NCBI GenBank assembly: GCA_003134815.1
Contig: PLCO01000058.1
Location: 21,755-85,754 of the forward strand
DNA from: Acidobacteriaceae bacterium
Lineage (GTDB): Bacteria; Acidobacteriota; Terriglobia; Terriglobales; Acidobacteriaceae
Length of the DNA stretch: 64,000 nt
Reading direction: 5' to 3'
Shown: positions 49,976 through 59,030 of the stretch, piece by piece
Layout: every line of letters begins with the position of its first letter
How positions within the stretch are numbered: the stretch's first letter is position 1
Made by a program: the position numbers and the translations under genes
Notes under the pieces: model-generated
What the model was told of the DNA's origin: nothing
Databases searched by the model: none
What the model saw: only the letters and a program-made list of their open reading frames with translations

Positions 49976-50986
49976 CTATTCTCTCTTGGCCGATCCTGGT
50001 TCGCCGGCTGTTGGCGCAATCTGCACAAGTGTCGAACCAGCGGGCGCTACCGCGCCCATCGCCGCCTCGTGTTGGGCGCGCGCGGCCGCATCCAGATCTA
50101 CCGGAATCCCCGCCGCAACAATCACCGGCGCGTTATAGCGAAAGTCCAGATCGCGCGTGATGCGATAAACCACCGGCAGTGCGGCCAAAAGCACCACGCA
50201 CGCCAGCCAGCTGCCATCGAGTCCGTATGCCCCGCCCGTCAGCCAGAAAGGGCCCATGGGATCGCCCTGCACCACCGGCGATTGGTTGCTGACGCCGCTG
50301 ATCGCGAGCCCGAAAACCAGCGCCCTGCTTGCCTTCCAGCCAAAATTCACGCCCCAGCTTACCCACAGGGCGCGCGTGCGCAGATAGGCCGTCGAGAGCA
50401 ACAAGCTGAACGCCAGGGAGACAACGACGCTGGCGCGGTTGGCGCCGGGGTTGAGGTCCTGGATAATTGCATAAATCGCGGCAAAGCTCAGCGTGGCCCC
50501 AACCGGCCCCACTGCGCGGATGAAGCACTGGAAGGCGTAGCCGCGAAAGGCAACTTCTTCGGCCAACGCGGCGATTGCAAAGAACGCCCCGTCAACCGCA
50601 AGCCAGCCCCACGCCGACCTGCCGGTAAAAAGAGTGATCGCAATGCCACCGCCAATCGTCAACGACAGAACGCAAACCAGTGCCGCGCCCCATCCCGTCG
50701 TCAGGCCCATTCCCGCTTCGCGCAGCCAGCCTTCGCGTCGGGGCAAACCTTGTTCGCTGATCGGTCGGATTTGATGATCCAGCCAGATGCCCATCGCCGC
50801 GAATCCCACCAGGAGCAGAAACAGCAGCATGGCCTGTTCAATGAGCGGAAACCAGGAATCACCGGCAAGACCCTCGGCCGCACGGAAGGCCATCGACCGC
50901 GCGAAGAAAAAATAGAGAATGGCGCCCAGAAATTGCAAGTATGCGCGCAAACGGCCGCCTCTATAGCCGGGCTGGTTCATGCCCAT
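49976..50986 (-). CDS. CPBP-family membrane protein with altered catalytic motifs
   Basis: 336 residues with about eight membrane helices. Motif 1 is intact (LAEEVAFRGYAF: Glu143, Glu144, Arg148). In motif 2 the expected histidine is Gln176 (IYAIIQDLNPG). In motif 3 the expected histidine is Asn214 and the following asparagine is Lys218 (WGVNFGWKA). The other CPBP protein in this window (21730-22851) keeps all of these. So this one is probably not an active protease, or works by another route. The C-terminal 60 residues are Ala/Pro-rich. Confidence 0.82.
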   Translation of the reverse strand: MGMNQPGYRGGRLRAYLQFLGAILYFFFARSMAFRAAEGLAGDSWFPLIEQAMLLFLLLVGFAAMGIWLDHQIRPISEQGLPRREGWLREAGMGLTTGWGAALVCVLSLTIGGGIAITLFTGRSAWGWLAVDGAFFAIAALAEEVAFRGYAFQCFIRAVGPVGATLSFAAIYAIIQDLNPGANRASVVVSLAFSLLLSTAYLRTRALWVSWGVNFGWKASRALVFGLAISGVSNQSPVVQGDPMGPFWLTGGAYGLDGSWLACVVLLAALPVVYRITRDLDFRYNAPVIVAAGIPVDLDAAARAQHEAAMGAVAPAGSTLVQIAPTAGEPGSAKRE

Positions 50987-51280
50987 CTCCGGTCCGCAAT
51001 CCAGACGGAGCTACCAGCTCGACTGGCGGCGCGCCTTTTGTCGCAACTTGTGTCGCGCATACTGCCGCACACGTTTTCTCGATCTCGAATCATGTTCGCG
51101 TTGGGGGCTAGAACCTGTCTCATCAATCTTCTTTATCAACTCGCTGGAGTTATGGGCCCCGCCTTGTTGCCGGGTCCCACACATGCTCACAATTCGGCTG
51201 CGCCATTTATGAAACCGGTTGTATTGCGTTGACTTTCCTGCCGGCCGCAATCAGGCTCGCGGAATCAGCTTTGGATGGAA
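50987..51280. other. 294-bp gap between accA and the CPBP gene
   Basis: Both flanking genes point left. The region contains no credible gene; a minus-strand frame of about 80 codons crosses it but has no ribosome site and an odd composition. It probably carries the CPBP gene's promoter. No repeat of the families above is seen. Confidence 0.35.
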
Positions 51281-52126
51281 TCAGCTTTGCGTATAGAACT
51301 GCGCAATGTTGCGGAACTTTTGTTGCCGTGCAGTCACCAGCTCGCCCACAGGCATGGCCTGCAACTGGGTCAGATGTTTCTTGAGCGCCGATCCCAGAAT
51401 TCCAGTTCCGGCCTCGCGGTCGACGTGAATTCCCTGCGGCGGCTCGACAACGATCTCGTCTACGCAGCCCACTGCGGCAACCTCGGGTGCTGAGATTCGC
51501 ATGGCTTCGGCTGCTTGTTGCTTGTGCGCCGCATCGCGCCACATAATGGCGGCGCAGGACTCCGGAGTAATCACAAAATAAAGCGCATTTTCCAGGATAA
51601 GAACCCGGTCGCTCACCGCCAGCGCTAGCGCTCCGCCCGAGCCGCCCTCACCGCTGATCACCGAAATAGTGGGCACGCGCAATCGCGCCATCTCGCGCAG
51701 ATTGCGCGCGATCGCTTCAGCCTGGCCCCGCTCCTCTGCTCCCACTCCGGGATACGCGCCCGGCAAATCAATAAAAGTAATCACCGGCCGCTCGAACTTC
51801 TCCGCCAGTTTCATTGCCCGCAGCGCCTTGCGGTAGCCCTCCGGATGCGGCATGCCGAAGTTGCGGCGCACGCGCTCCTTGGTGCTGCCGCCCTTGCGGT
51901 TGCCGATGACCATCACCTCATCGTCGCCCAGGCGCGCCATACCGCACGCCACCGCCTCATCGTCGCCATAGGCGCGATCCCCGTGAATCTCGCTGAAATC
52001 CGTAAAGATTCGCTCGATTAAATCCATGGGGTAAGGGCGCTGCGGATGCCGCGCCCGTTCGATCCTGTCCCACGCCTGCGATACGGGCTGCGTCTGGGGA
52101 TAAACCGCTGTTTCCTGTTCACTCAT
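51281..52126 (-). CDS. accA: Acetyl-CoA carboxylase carboxyltransferase subunit alpha
   Basis: Transfers the carboxyl group from biotin to acetyl-CoA in fatty-acid synthesis, with AccD. 281 residues, shorter than the E. coli protein mainly at the N-terminus. Crotonase-like motifs: HGDRAYGDDEAVACGMARLG, KERVRRNFGMPHPEGYRKAL, PVITFIDLPGAYPGVGAEER, GEGGSGGALALAVSDRVLIL and ENALYFVITPESCAAIMWRD. All are standard. The partner gene accD is not in the window. Confidence 0.96.
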   Translation of the reverse strand: MSEQETAVYPQTQPVSQAWDRIERARHPQRPYPMDLIERIFTDFSEIHGDRAYGDDEAVACGMARLGDDEVMVIGNRKGGSTKERVRRNFGMPHPEGYRKALRAMKLAEKFERPVITFIDLPGAYPGVGAEERGQAEAIARNLREMARLRVPTISVISGEGGSGGALALAVSDRVLILENALYFVITPESCAAIMWRDAAHKQQAAEAMRISAPEVAAVGCVDEIVVEPPQGIHVDREAGTGILGSALKKHLTQLQAMPVGELVTARQQKFRNIAQFYTQS

Positions 52127-52353
52127 CGATTTCTCGGCGCCGTGCGAGTCTGCCTGCCGGCCCTCAGGTCATTTTACGGGGCCCAGCCGCTTGCGACAAA
52201 TGGCGGTGAACGAAGGAACGTCGAGTTGTCACTTCGCCGATTTTCCGCCCATTCCACAAAAAGCGCAGAGAGGATGCGGCAACCCGGGATCAAATTGTCG
52301 CATTCAAAGCGCGGGATTAGAGCGAATCGAGAAAGCGAGCGGCGATTCTGCTC

Positions 52354-55300
52354 CTACTTCTTCAGTTTTCGCGCCCGCTTTTTCAGCGGCTTCTCTTTTG
52401 GCGTCGACTTGGGTGGCGCCGGCTTGGGCGATTCGCCGACAGCCGCAGCTTTTCCTGCGCCCAGCATGACGTCGATCCGGTAGCCCACAGCCTCCGCCGA
52501 CGCCAACACCGCCGCGACCGTTTTGCTTAGCCTTTCCAAACTAGACCGGCTCGGCGCGGATTCGCCTGCAAGCTTCAAAATTGAAGGCATCAGGAGCCAC
52601 CAGAGAAGCTCTTCGTAGCGCTCGCGGATCAGGTAGAGGTGCCCCTCCGATTCGTGAACGCCGCACAGCCAGCGCACGTCGGGATCGAGCCACAGCGCGG
52701 GCGCAATCGCCAATTTCTCGTCGTGAGCTGACGACGCTTCGGGCGTGGACCCCTGATGCGCTGGCGTTTCCGTCGCTGCAATTCCATCTTGAGCCGCTGG
52801 CGCAAATTCCTGTACTTTTCCAATGCCGGCTCTGGTCAGTAGCAGCACTTTGATTCGCGCCGCCACCCGCCAGGCTTCTTCGCCCTCGAATCCGAGCGCG
52901 GCCAGCGCATGGGCAAACGGTTCGCGCAGGCGAAGCCGGTCAAAGAGATCGAGCGCAGTCTGCTCGGGCTGCTCCCTATCGATCCACTCCGCCAGCCACT
53001 GGAGGGCGCACCACGCAAGCACTGGGCCCCACATTTCTGTCGCCGTCACTTGCGGGCTGGGACTGGGCAGCATTCGGCGCGCCGCGACGGTCCACGGCGC
53101 CGGGAAAAGCGCTTCTATTTGAGGCATGCGCATGGCCGCGCGCAAAAGCTCGTTGAATCTTTCCACTTGCGATGCCGCTTCGCCCGGCTCGCCTCGACCC
53201 CCAGGTTGATTCGTAGTCTGATTCTCCGCCCTCAGCCGAGCCGCATAAGCCGAGCGAGCCTCGCGCAGAAATGTCTCGCCGCGCATCGCTGCCTGCTTCA
53301 GAAATTCTGATCGCTGGCGCTCGATCTTTTTCGCTCGCTCGGCTCCCGCTGCCCGCGGCCGCTCTGCAATGTCCGCAAACTGCCGAACTACAGTGGGATC
53401 GAGAAGCTGCCGCAGCGCGTCGTGCGCAGGCTTCATCTCCAGATTCACTAGCTCGTCGGCAAGATTGGGTACGCCGCGCCCGTTCAGCCAGTCAGAGAGC
53501 CTATCCCACGGCTGCTCTGCCGTCGGGTGTAACTCATGCCAATCGAGAAAAACATGGCACTGGTACGCATGGAGATCCAAAGTAATGCCGCGATCGAGCA
53601 AGTCTTCGGCGCGACGCAGATACTCAAGGCCGGTCAGTGAATCGCGCCAGGCAGTCACGGCGCCACGGTCGCCGCTCAGGCCTAACCCCTCGCTCAATCG
53701 CCGCCGTTGCAACTGTCCCGATCCCTTGTCGGCATAACTGGCGGAGAAATCGATGGTCCCATGAGCATTGCCGTAGCGATTGTGGTAAACCACCAGCGCG
53801 CGCTCGCCGCCGTTGCGGTTGGAGTATGCGAACACATCTTCATTAACCGAACCGTTCGGGGCGAAGAAATCATAGAGCAGAAAGTTTCCGCTCTCGGCAA
53901 ACAGCCAGCGTCGCTTGAGCAACGGCGCAATTTCACGCTCGTGCCGCTCCACCATCCAGCGGTCCGGATTCTCTTCGTAGCGCGGCCAGCGGTACTCCAT
54001 GCCGTACTTTTCCGTAAATCCTTCGATCTGGCCGTGACCAAACATCGGCAGGCCGGGCAACGTTGACATCATCGCCGCGACACCAAAGCACTTGTCGCCC
54101 TTGCCGAACTGGTCGATCGCAGTCCGTTCGTCGGGATTGCTCATGAAGTTTACGTAGCGCTTCATAATGTCCGGATCGAACTCGAGTGTGTTCTTGATGA
54201 CCGAGCGGTACTTGGCGTTGTCCTCGTCGCGCAGCATGATCATGAAGGCGCTGTTGTACACGCGGTGCATGCCCAGCGTGCGGACGAAGTAACCCTCCAT
54301 GAGCCAGAACGCCTCAGCCAGCAAAAGCGTGCCGGGCACTTCGGCTGCCACGCGATCGACCACCTCGCGCCAGAACTCGTGAGGCATTGCCCGATCGAAC
54401 TCCGCCTGGCTCATCCCATATTCGGCGCGTGAAGGGATGGCGCCGCTCGAGCCGGGACCCGGAAACCACAGCCTGTGAAAGTGCCGCTTGGCCAGCGTCA
54501 TCGCAGCATCGAAACGTATCACCGGAAACAGCCGGGCCACATGCAGGATGGTCTGGATCACCTGTTCTCGCACCGCCGCATTCAGGTAGTCAAGTTGCGC
54601 CGTATCGTTCCATGGAAAGCTCGTTCCGTCATTACCGTGATAGATGTAGCGTGTTTCGCCGGTGGCCTTGTCGCGCCGCCGGAATACGACCGCGGCGTCT
54701 GTCTGTTCGTAGTAATGGTCTTCGATCTTGATCTCCACACGGCCGTCGTGCGATAGATCGGGACCATTGAAACTGTAAGCAGGATAGGGCGATTCCCAGC
54801 GCGAGATGAACCACTCCGGGTGCTCGATCACCCAGGGCGAGTCGATGCCCATATGATTAGGCACCATATCGCTGGCCAGGCGAATGCCATGCTGGTAAGC
54901 TCGGTCGCGCAGGTTGATATATGCTGCCTCGCCACCCAGATCGTCGGCGATGCGGTAGTCGAACAACGAATACGCCGAGGCCACAGCATCGCGATTGCCG
55001 CAGAGCTGCTTGATGGTCTTCGACGCGCGGCTGCGCTCCCACACTCCAATCAGCCACAGAGAATTAATGCCGCGATGGGCCAGCGCTGCTAATTCCTCGT
55101 CGGGAATTTCGTCGAGCCGCCCAATATGGCGGCCATGCCAACGGCTCAGTTGCGCGAGCCACACATAAGTGCTCTTGGCCATCAGCACCACGCCGGGCAT
55201 CCAGGCCATGTCCGCAGAGAATCTCTCGTATTCGTGGAGAGGATCGCCAAAGGTCGGCACCTCGGCGCGGCTTGCAAACGACGGCCACTCCTGCGGTCCT

Positions 55301-56097
55301 CGCCGCGTTCCGGGCGGGTTAAACTGCGCCCAGACGGCCAGCTCTTCCTCGCGAAGAACCTCCGCGGCCATCAACAGGAAACGCTCGAGTGCGTCGCCAA
55401 TCAGCGGCTTCCAAAGCTGGCGGATGATCTCCAGTTGGTCGCCGAGCGAACGTGGTGAACGCAACGCCGGCGCGCGCAACAAATCGAGAAGGCTGATCGG
55501 CTTCGCACCCGGCAACGGAACCAATGGCCGCGTGGCGAAATACTCCGGCATCTGCGCCGTCACTTGCCGGTAAACAGTCTTTTCCGCCAATGGCCGGTCT
55601 TCGAACAACTCATCGAACGGCCTGAACGCCTCATTGCGATTTGCAGTCCACAGTAAAAGCAGTTCTTCGAGTGCCGCCGCGCGGTGCGGCATTCCCGCCG
55701 TCACGTCTGCAAGCCAATGCGCCGGCGTCTCCTGGCCGCGCATCACGCTCTGCCCTGGGAACAGCTCCACGAACGCGAGCAGCATCTCGTCAACTTTGTC
55801 GGTTCCCACCTGCGCGCCGAACCAATCGAGCGCCGCGGTCATCACCTGGGGATCGAACTGCTCCCGATAGCGCGCCATCAGCACGTGACTGGCCTCGTCG
55901 ATGAGCCCCATCGCGAACAGTTGCCCAGCGTGCACGGCCAGCTCAGGATGCTTCTCGACATCGCGCACCTGGTTCATCCGATGCGCAAATTCGCGGCACG
56001 CCGGCAAATTGGCCAGAATCACATTGCCGTTGTACGAGGAAAGGGACTCCGCGAAACCGTAGCGATCCCGTGCCTTCCTCGCAATGTGGAACTCCAT
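52354..56097 (-). CDS. Very large GH13-family (alpha-amylase-like) glycoside hydrolase
   Basis: 1247 residues from ATG 56097, where EFHIARKARDRYGFAESLSS begins. No signal peptide, so it is probably cytoplasmic. An N-terminal helical part of about 330 residues precedes the barrel (NSLWLIGVWERSRASKTIK; ASDMVPNHMGID at about 413). The GH13 triad is in place: Asp in VIRFDAAMTLAKRHF (about 529), Glu in LLLAEAFWLM (about 594), Asp in NFMSNPDERTAID (about 656). About 550 residues follow, including a Glu/Arg-rich helical region and a Lys/Pro tail. Likely acts on glycogen-type alpha-glucans, but the extra parts are unexplained. Confidence 0.9.
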   Translation of the reverse strand: MEFHIARKARDRYGFAESLSSYNGNVILANLPACREFAHRMNQVRDVEKHPELAVHAGQLFAMGLIDEASHVLMARYREQFDPQVMTAALDWFGAQVGTDKVDEMLLAFVELFPGQSVMRGQETPAHWLADVTAGMPHRAAALEELLLLWTANRNEAFRPFDELFEDRPLAEKTVYRQVTAQMPEYFATRPLVPLPGAKPISLLDLLRAPALRSPRSLGDQLEIIRQLWKPLIGDALERFLLMAAEVLREEELAVWAQFNPPGTRRGPQEWPSFASRAEVPTFGDPLHEYERFSADMAWMPGVVLMAKSTYVWLAQLSRWHGRHIGRLDEIPDEELAALAHRGINSLWLIGVWERSRASKTIKQLCGNRDAVASAYSLFDYRIADDLGGEAAYINLRDRAYQHGIRLASDMVPNHMGIDSPWVIEHPEWFISRWESPYPAYSFNGPDLSHDGRVEIKIEDHYYEQTDAAVVFRRRDKATGETRYIYHGNDGTSFPWNDTAQLDYLNAAVREQVIQTILHVARLFPVIRFDAAMTLAKRHFHRLWFPGPGSSGAIPSRAEYGMSQAEFDRAMPHEFWREVVDRVAAEVPGTLLLAEAFWLMEGYFVRTLGMHRVYNSAFMIMLRDEDNAKYRSVIKNTLEFDPDIMKRYVNFMSNPDERTAIDQFGKGDKCFGVAAMMSTLPGLPMFGHGQIEGFTEKYGMEYRWPRYEENPDRWMVERHEREIAPLLKRRWLFAESGNFLLYDFFAPNGSVNEDVFAYSNRNGGERALVVYHNRYGNAHGTIDFSASYADKGSGQLQRRRLSEGLGLSGDRGAVTAWRDSLTGLEYLRRAEDLLDRGITLDLHAYQCHVFLDWHELHPTAEQPWDRLSDWLNGRGVPNLADELVNLEMKPAHDALRQLLDPTVVRQFADIAERPRAAGAERAKKIERQRSEFLKQAAMRGETFLREARSAYAARLRAENQTTNQPGGRGEPGEAASQVERFNELLRAAMRMPQIEALFPAPWTVAARRMLPSPSPQVTATEMWGPVLAWCALQWLAEWIDREQPEQTALDLFDRLRLREPFAHALAALGFEGEEAWRVAARIKVLLLTRAGIGKVQEFAPAAQDGIAATETPAHQGSTPEASSAHDEKLAIAPALWLDPDVRWLCGVHESEGHLYLIRERYEELLWWLLMPSILKLAGESAPSRSSLERLSKTVAAVLASAEAVGYRIDVMLGAGKAAAVGESPKPAPPKSTPKEKPLKKRARKLKK

Positions 56098-56399
56098 CGT
56101 CAAGAACCCACTCCCTCGTGGCGGCGCTCTCCGGCAAATCGCGCCCTTCGGTGCGGCCGCGACCAAAGCAAAAAATTCACAATGGGTCAGATTCGAACCG
56201 GAAACTGTGATTGTAACTTTTCTGAGCCACATCCTGCTGGCGCTTGTTGAGAAAGCAGCCGCAATCTGCCGTTATTCAAGTGCAGGACGAGTGCATACGC
56301 GGCCCATCCTTCCCTATCCTTCGCAGTGCGTTGCAATCGGAGCTTGTCTACAACTAAACTGGCACTAAAGGCCGGCGACCCCTATGCGAAAATAAATAC
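56098..56399. promoter_or_regulatory. Divergent region between the GH13 gene and tRNA-Ser
   Basis: 302 bp. Nothing coding is supported; the frame of the GH13 gene is open to 56232 but that part is not protein-like. It should hold the promoters of the GH13 gene (left) and of the tRNA (right); neither is obvious by eye. Confidence 0.4.
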
Positions 56400-56491
56400 G
56401 GAGAGGTGGCAGAGCCCGGTTGAATGCACCTGACTCGAAATCAGGCATACCTTTACGGGTATCGGGGGTTCGAATCCCTCCCTCTCCGCCA
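56400..56491 (+). tRNA. tRNA-Ser, anticodon CGA
   Basis: 92 bases including an encoded 3' CCA. Acceptor stem GGAGAGG/CCTCTCC. Anticodon stem-loop CCTGACTCGAAATCAGG with loop CTCGAAA, giving anticodon CGA (reads UCG). A long variable arm (CATACCTTTACGGGTATC region), as in class II tRNAs for serine. T arm GGGGGTTCGAATCCCTC. It stands alone at the edge of the surface-polysaccharide gene cluster. tRNA genes often serve as integration sites, but I found no second copy of its 3' end in the window. Confidence 0.95.
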
Positions 56492-56554
56492 TCCACTCTC
56501 TTCGGCCAATCCTGAAAAGTTCAGCTGAGATTGCTAGGCGCGAGAATCCCTTCT

Positions 56555-57364
56555 TCAACTCTGGCCGCCAAGTCTCCTGCGAAATGCACCCAGGGTCACC
56601 CGAACGCCTTGCCCGTAACGCAACTTGAACAGGAAATCCGTTACGCCGGTTGCATCGTTCACCTCGGCGCGCCGTTGGAGCAGCGGATCGTTCTCTAAGT
56701 TCGTTCCCGGCTCGGCCGTGAACGCCAATTGATAACCCGCCTCAGCCACCGCAACACGCACCCGCTCGTCGACGGCCCCATACGGATAAGCAAAGGAGAG
56801 CACTTCGACTCCAAGCAAGTCCTCCAGACGATGTTTGGAATCGGCCACTTCGCTGCGCAGTTGGTTGTCTGAAAGCTTCGTCAGCAATGGATGCGTCGCG
56901 CTGTGCGATCCAAACTCCATGCCATACCGCTGCATTTCGCGAATCTGCTCCAGCGTGAGCAGTTGTCTCGCGCGCAATCCCTTCGCCTGATCCCACAAAT
57001 TCGTCCCTCCAATGAGATCAGCCACCAAAAAAACGATGGGGGTGTAGTGATGCTCGACAACGATCGGCAAAAGTTCCGTGGACAGGTCGTCGCACCCGTC
57101 GTCAAACGTGAGCAAAACACGTTTTGCCGGAATCGAGTCTGAGAGCCAATCCGCCACTTTTAGCGTGTTGTAGCCCATCGTCCGGAACCAGCGCATCAGC
57201 CCGTGAAACCGCCGGGGCGCAATCGAGTAGGCTGCCTCCTCCCTCGTTCGCGGTTCACTGATGCCGTGGAACATCAAGGCGCATTTCGGAATCGCGCCTT
57301 CGCCCTTCTGTTGCGTCGCCAAAGGTTTGGCCGCCACCGTCTCGATCGCAGCTTCCGGCGTCAA
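56555..57364 (-). CDS. Polysaccharide deacetylase (NodB family)
   Basis: 269 residues from a TTG start that overlaps the flippase stop (TTGA), with GGAG eight bases upstream; the frame is open further upstream, but only inside the flippase gene. NodB motifs: LMFHGIS, TFDDGCDD (about 86-93), HSATHP (154-159), FAYPYGAVDERV. It should remove acetyl groups from N-acetyl sugars of a polymer in a metal-dependent way. No signal peptide is seen, so it may work on lipid-linked precursors inside the cell. Last gene of a leftward run of polysaccharide genes. Confidence 0.88.
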   Translation of the reverse strand: MTPEAAIETVAAKPLATQQKGEGAIPKCALMFHGISEPRTREEAAYSIAPRRFHGLMRWFRTMGYNTLKVADWLSDSIPAKRVLLTFDDGCDDLSTELLPIVVEHHYTPIVFLVADLIGGTNLWDQAKGLRARQLLTLEQIREMQRYGMEFGSHSATHPLLTKLSDNQLRSEVADSKHRLEDLLGVEVLSFAYPYGAVDERVRVAVAEAGYQLAFTAEPGTNLENDPLLQRRAEVNDATGVTDFLFKLRYGQGVRVTLGAFRRRLGGQS

Positions 57365-58890
57365 AGGCTCGTCTCCGTTCTCCTGCGGAATAGAGGGATT
57401 GCCACGCGCGAGCTCCACACGAGAAGATACGTGCAACCGATCACGGCCGCCGCTATAACCAGCCAGAGAGGCGGCAGTGCCTTTCCTAAAATGACGACAC
57501 ACGCCGTCGCAACCATCATCAGAACGGAGGGGAAGGCAACTTCACTGAGTGCATCCCGCACCAGCGTGATTGGCGACCCGCGGCATACCCGGCACGCCGC
57601 GAGGGTAAACCAGCCGCCACCGAGAAATAATTGCGCTATCGCGATCGAGCCTGCAACGCCCACTGCGCCGTAACTTGAGGCAGTCAGCAAGACACCACAG
57701 ATGCTGACGGCGTTCAGCACCAGCGACATCCATGCTGCTCGCTTCACCTGGCCGGATGCGTACAAAAGAATGCCCGAAGAATACAGAATGGAGTCGCCCA
57801 AAGCTGCCAGGAGCAGAAGCTGCATCACATTCGCCGCCTGCACATACTCGTTGCCCACCCACACTTCGATGAGCGGCCGCGCGAACACGCATCCCAGAAC
57901 AATAAAGGGGAGAATTGCGCCGAATACCAGCTTCTGTGTTCTGAAAAAGATCTCTCGCAAATCATTCATGTCGTTGTTCACGGCGCGCTCCGACATCAGC
58001 GGGAGAGCCACATGCGCGCCCTTCTCGACCGCGTTCCTCAGTTGCGTCGGCAGCCTCGCGGCGAGGCCAAACATGGCAACTTCCTTCAAGGAACTGAGCG
58101 AACCGAGAATCGACCAGACGAGAACGTTGAACAGGCAGAATCCAAGGTTATCGATGAACGCCCACTTACCCATACTCATCACGGGTTTGAGGAGCGCCCA
58201 TTTAAATCCGGTGAATCCGAGAGAAGCCTGTGGAACGCTCGCGGGCAAAGCAAGAATCAGAAGCGCCAGGGAGAACAATGCGATTGCAAGCTGCACGATC
58301 GCCAGCGCAACAATGCGATAGCCTGCCGCCAGAACCGCAACAGATAGCACGAACTGCACGGCGGTCGTCAAAAGTTGAATCTGATTGATGCGATCGTACC
58401 GGTTTGTCGCCTGATACGCCTGTTCCAGGGCGCCGCGTGGAAGGCTAACTTGAATCACCAGCGCCGCGACCACAAAGATAATCGCCGCCTCATGAACATA
58501 TTGCTGTGGAATGTTGAACGGACCCGGAAGAATCGCGGCGATCGCTGAAAAAATCACCACTCCAACGAATCCAAGCATCGCCAGGCCCCAAAACGCGGTG
58601 CTGATTAACTCGTTGAGCCGGCCCTTTTCCTGCCCAGCCAAAACAGTGACATACGACTGAACAAGCACGCCGGAGATGCCCATATCGAGCAGGTAGAGAG
58701 ACGCAGAGAGCGACAGCACGAAGAGCAGCAGCCCATATTCCGCAACAGAAACGCGCCTGACAACATAAGCGGTCGTTCCCAGGTTCACGGCGATCTGAAA
58801 AACATATCCCGTATAACTCCAGGCAACGCTGTGCGCCGCGCTTCCCTGCGCTGCTCTGCCGCCAAGGATTGTCTTGAATGTATTTTGCAT
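57361..58890 (-). CDS. Lipopolysaccharide/exopolysaccharide flippase (Wzx-like)
   Basis: 509 residues with about 12-14 membrane helices. VAWSYTGYVFQIAVNLGTTA, VSVAEYGLLLFVLSLSASLY and LGLAARLPTQLRN-like segments are typical of the polysaccharide export family in the MOP superfamily. It would flip lipid-linked sugar units across the inner membrane. It is followed by the deacetylase gene with overlapping stop and start. No Wzy polymerase is seen in the window, so it may lie beyond the right edge. Confidence 0.9.
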   Translation of the reverse strand: MQNTFKTILGGRAAQGSAAHSVAWSYTGYVFQIAVNLGTTAYVVRRVSVAEYGLLLFVLSLSASLYLLDMGISGVLVQSYVTVLAGQEKGRLNELISTAFWGLAMLGFVGVVIFSAIAAILPGPFNIPQQYVHEAAIIFVVAALVIQVSLPRGALEQAYQATNRYDRINQIQLLTTAVQFVLSVAVLAAGYRIVALAIVQLAIALFSLALLILALPASVPQASLGFTGFKWALLKPVMSMGKWAFIDNLGFCLFNVLVWSILGSLSSLKEVAMFGLAARLPTQLRNAVEKGAHVALPLMSERAVNNDMNDLREIFFRTQKLVFGAILPFIVLGCVFARPLIEVWVGNEYVQAANVMQLLLLAALGDSILYSSGILLYASGQVKRAAWMSLVLNAVSICGVLLTASSYGAVGVAGSIAIAQLFLGGGWFTLAACRVCRGSPITLVRDALSEVAFPSVLMMVATACVVILGKALPPLWLVIAAAVIGCTYLLVWSSRVAIPLFRRRTETSL

Positions 58891-59030
58891 TCGACGCTAT
58901 CACGATCGGGTCAAACGACGGCGCGCGTCAGTTACAGCATTCCGTCGCATCGCGCTCGGTTTCCGATGCTACCGTAGTGCTCATTGTAGTGTTGGCGCCG
59001 CAGATAGATCTTAGAGGCTTACGGCTCCGA
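58891..59030. other. 140-bp gap inside the polysaccharide cluster
   Basis: Between the acyltransferase and flippase genes, both leftward. The only sizeable gap in this run of genes, so it may contain an internal promoter for flippase and deacetylase. No motif is certain. Confidence 0.3.

Noticed and set aside
51011..51250. A 79-codon minus-strand frame between accA and the CPBP gene
   Set aside because: No ribosome site, very basic and unordered composition, and no recognisable motif. It is more likely non-coding leader or a decayed fragment.
56400..56491. Integrated element using tRNA-Ser as attachment site
   Set aside because: No integrase gene and no second copy of the tRNA 3' end were found within the window.
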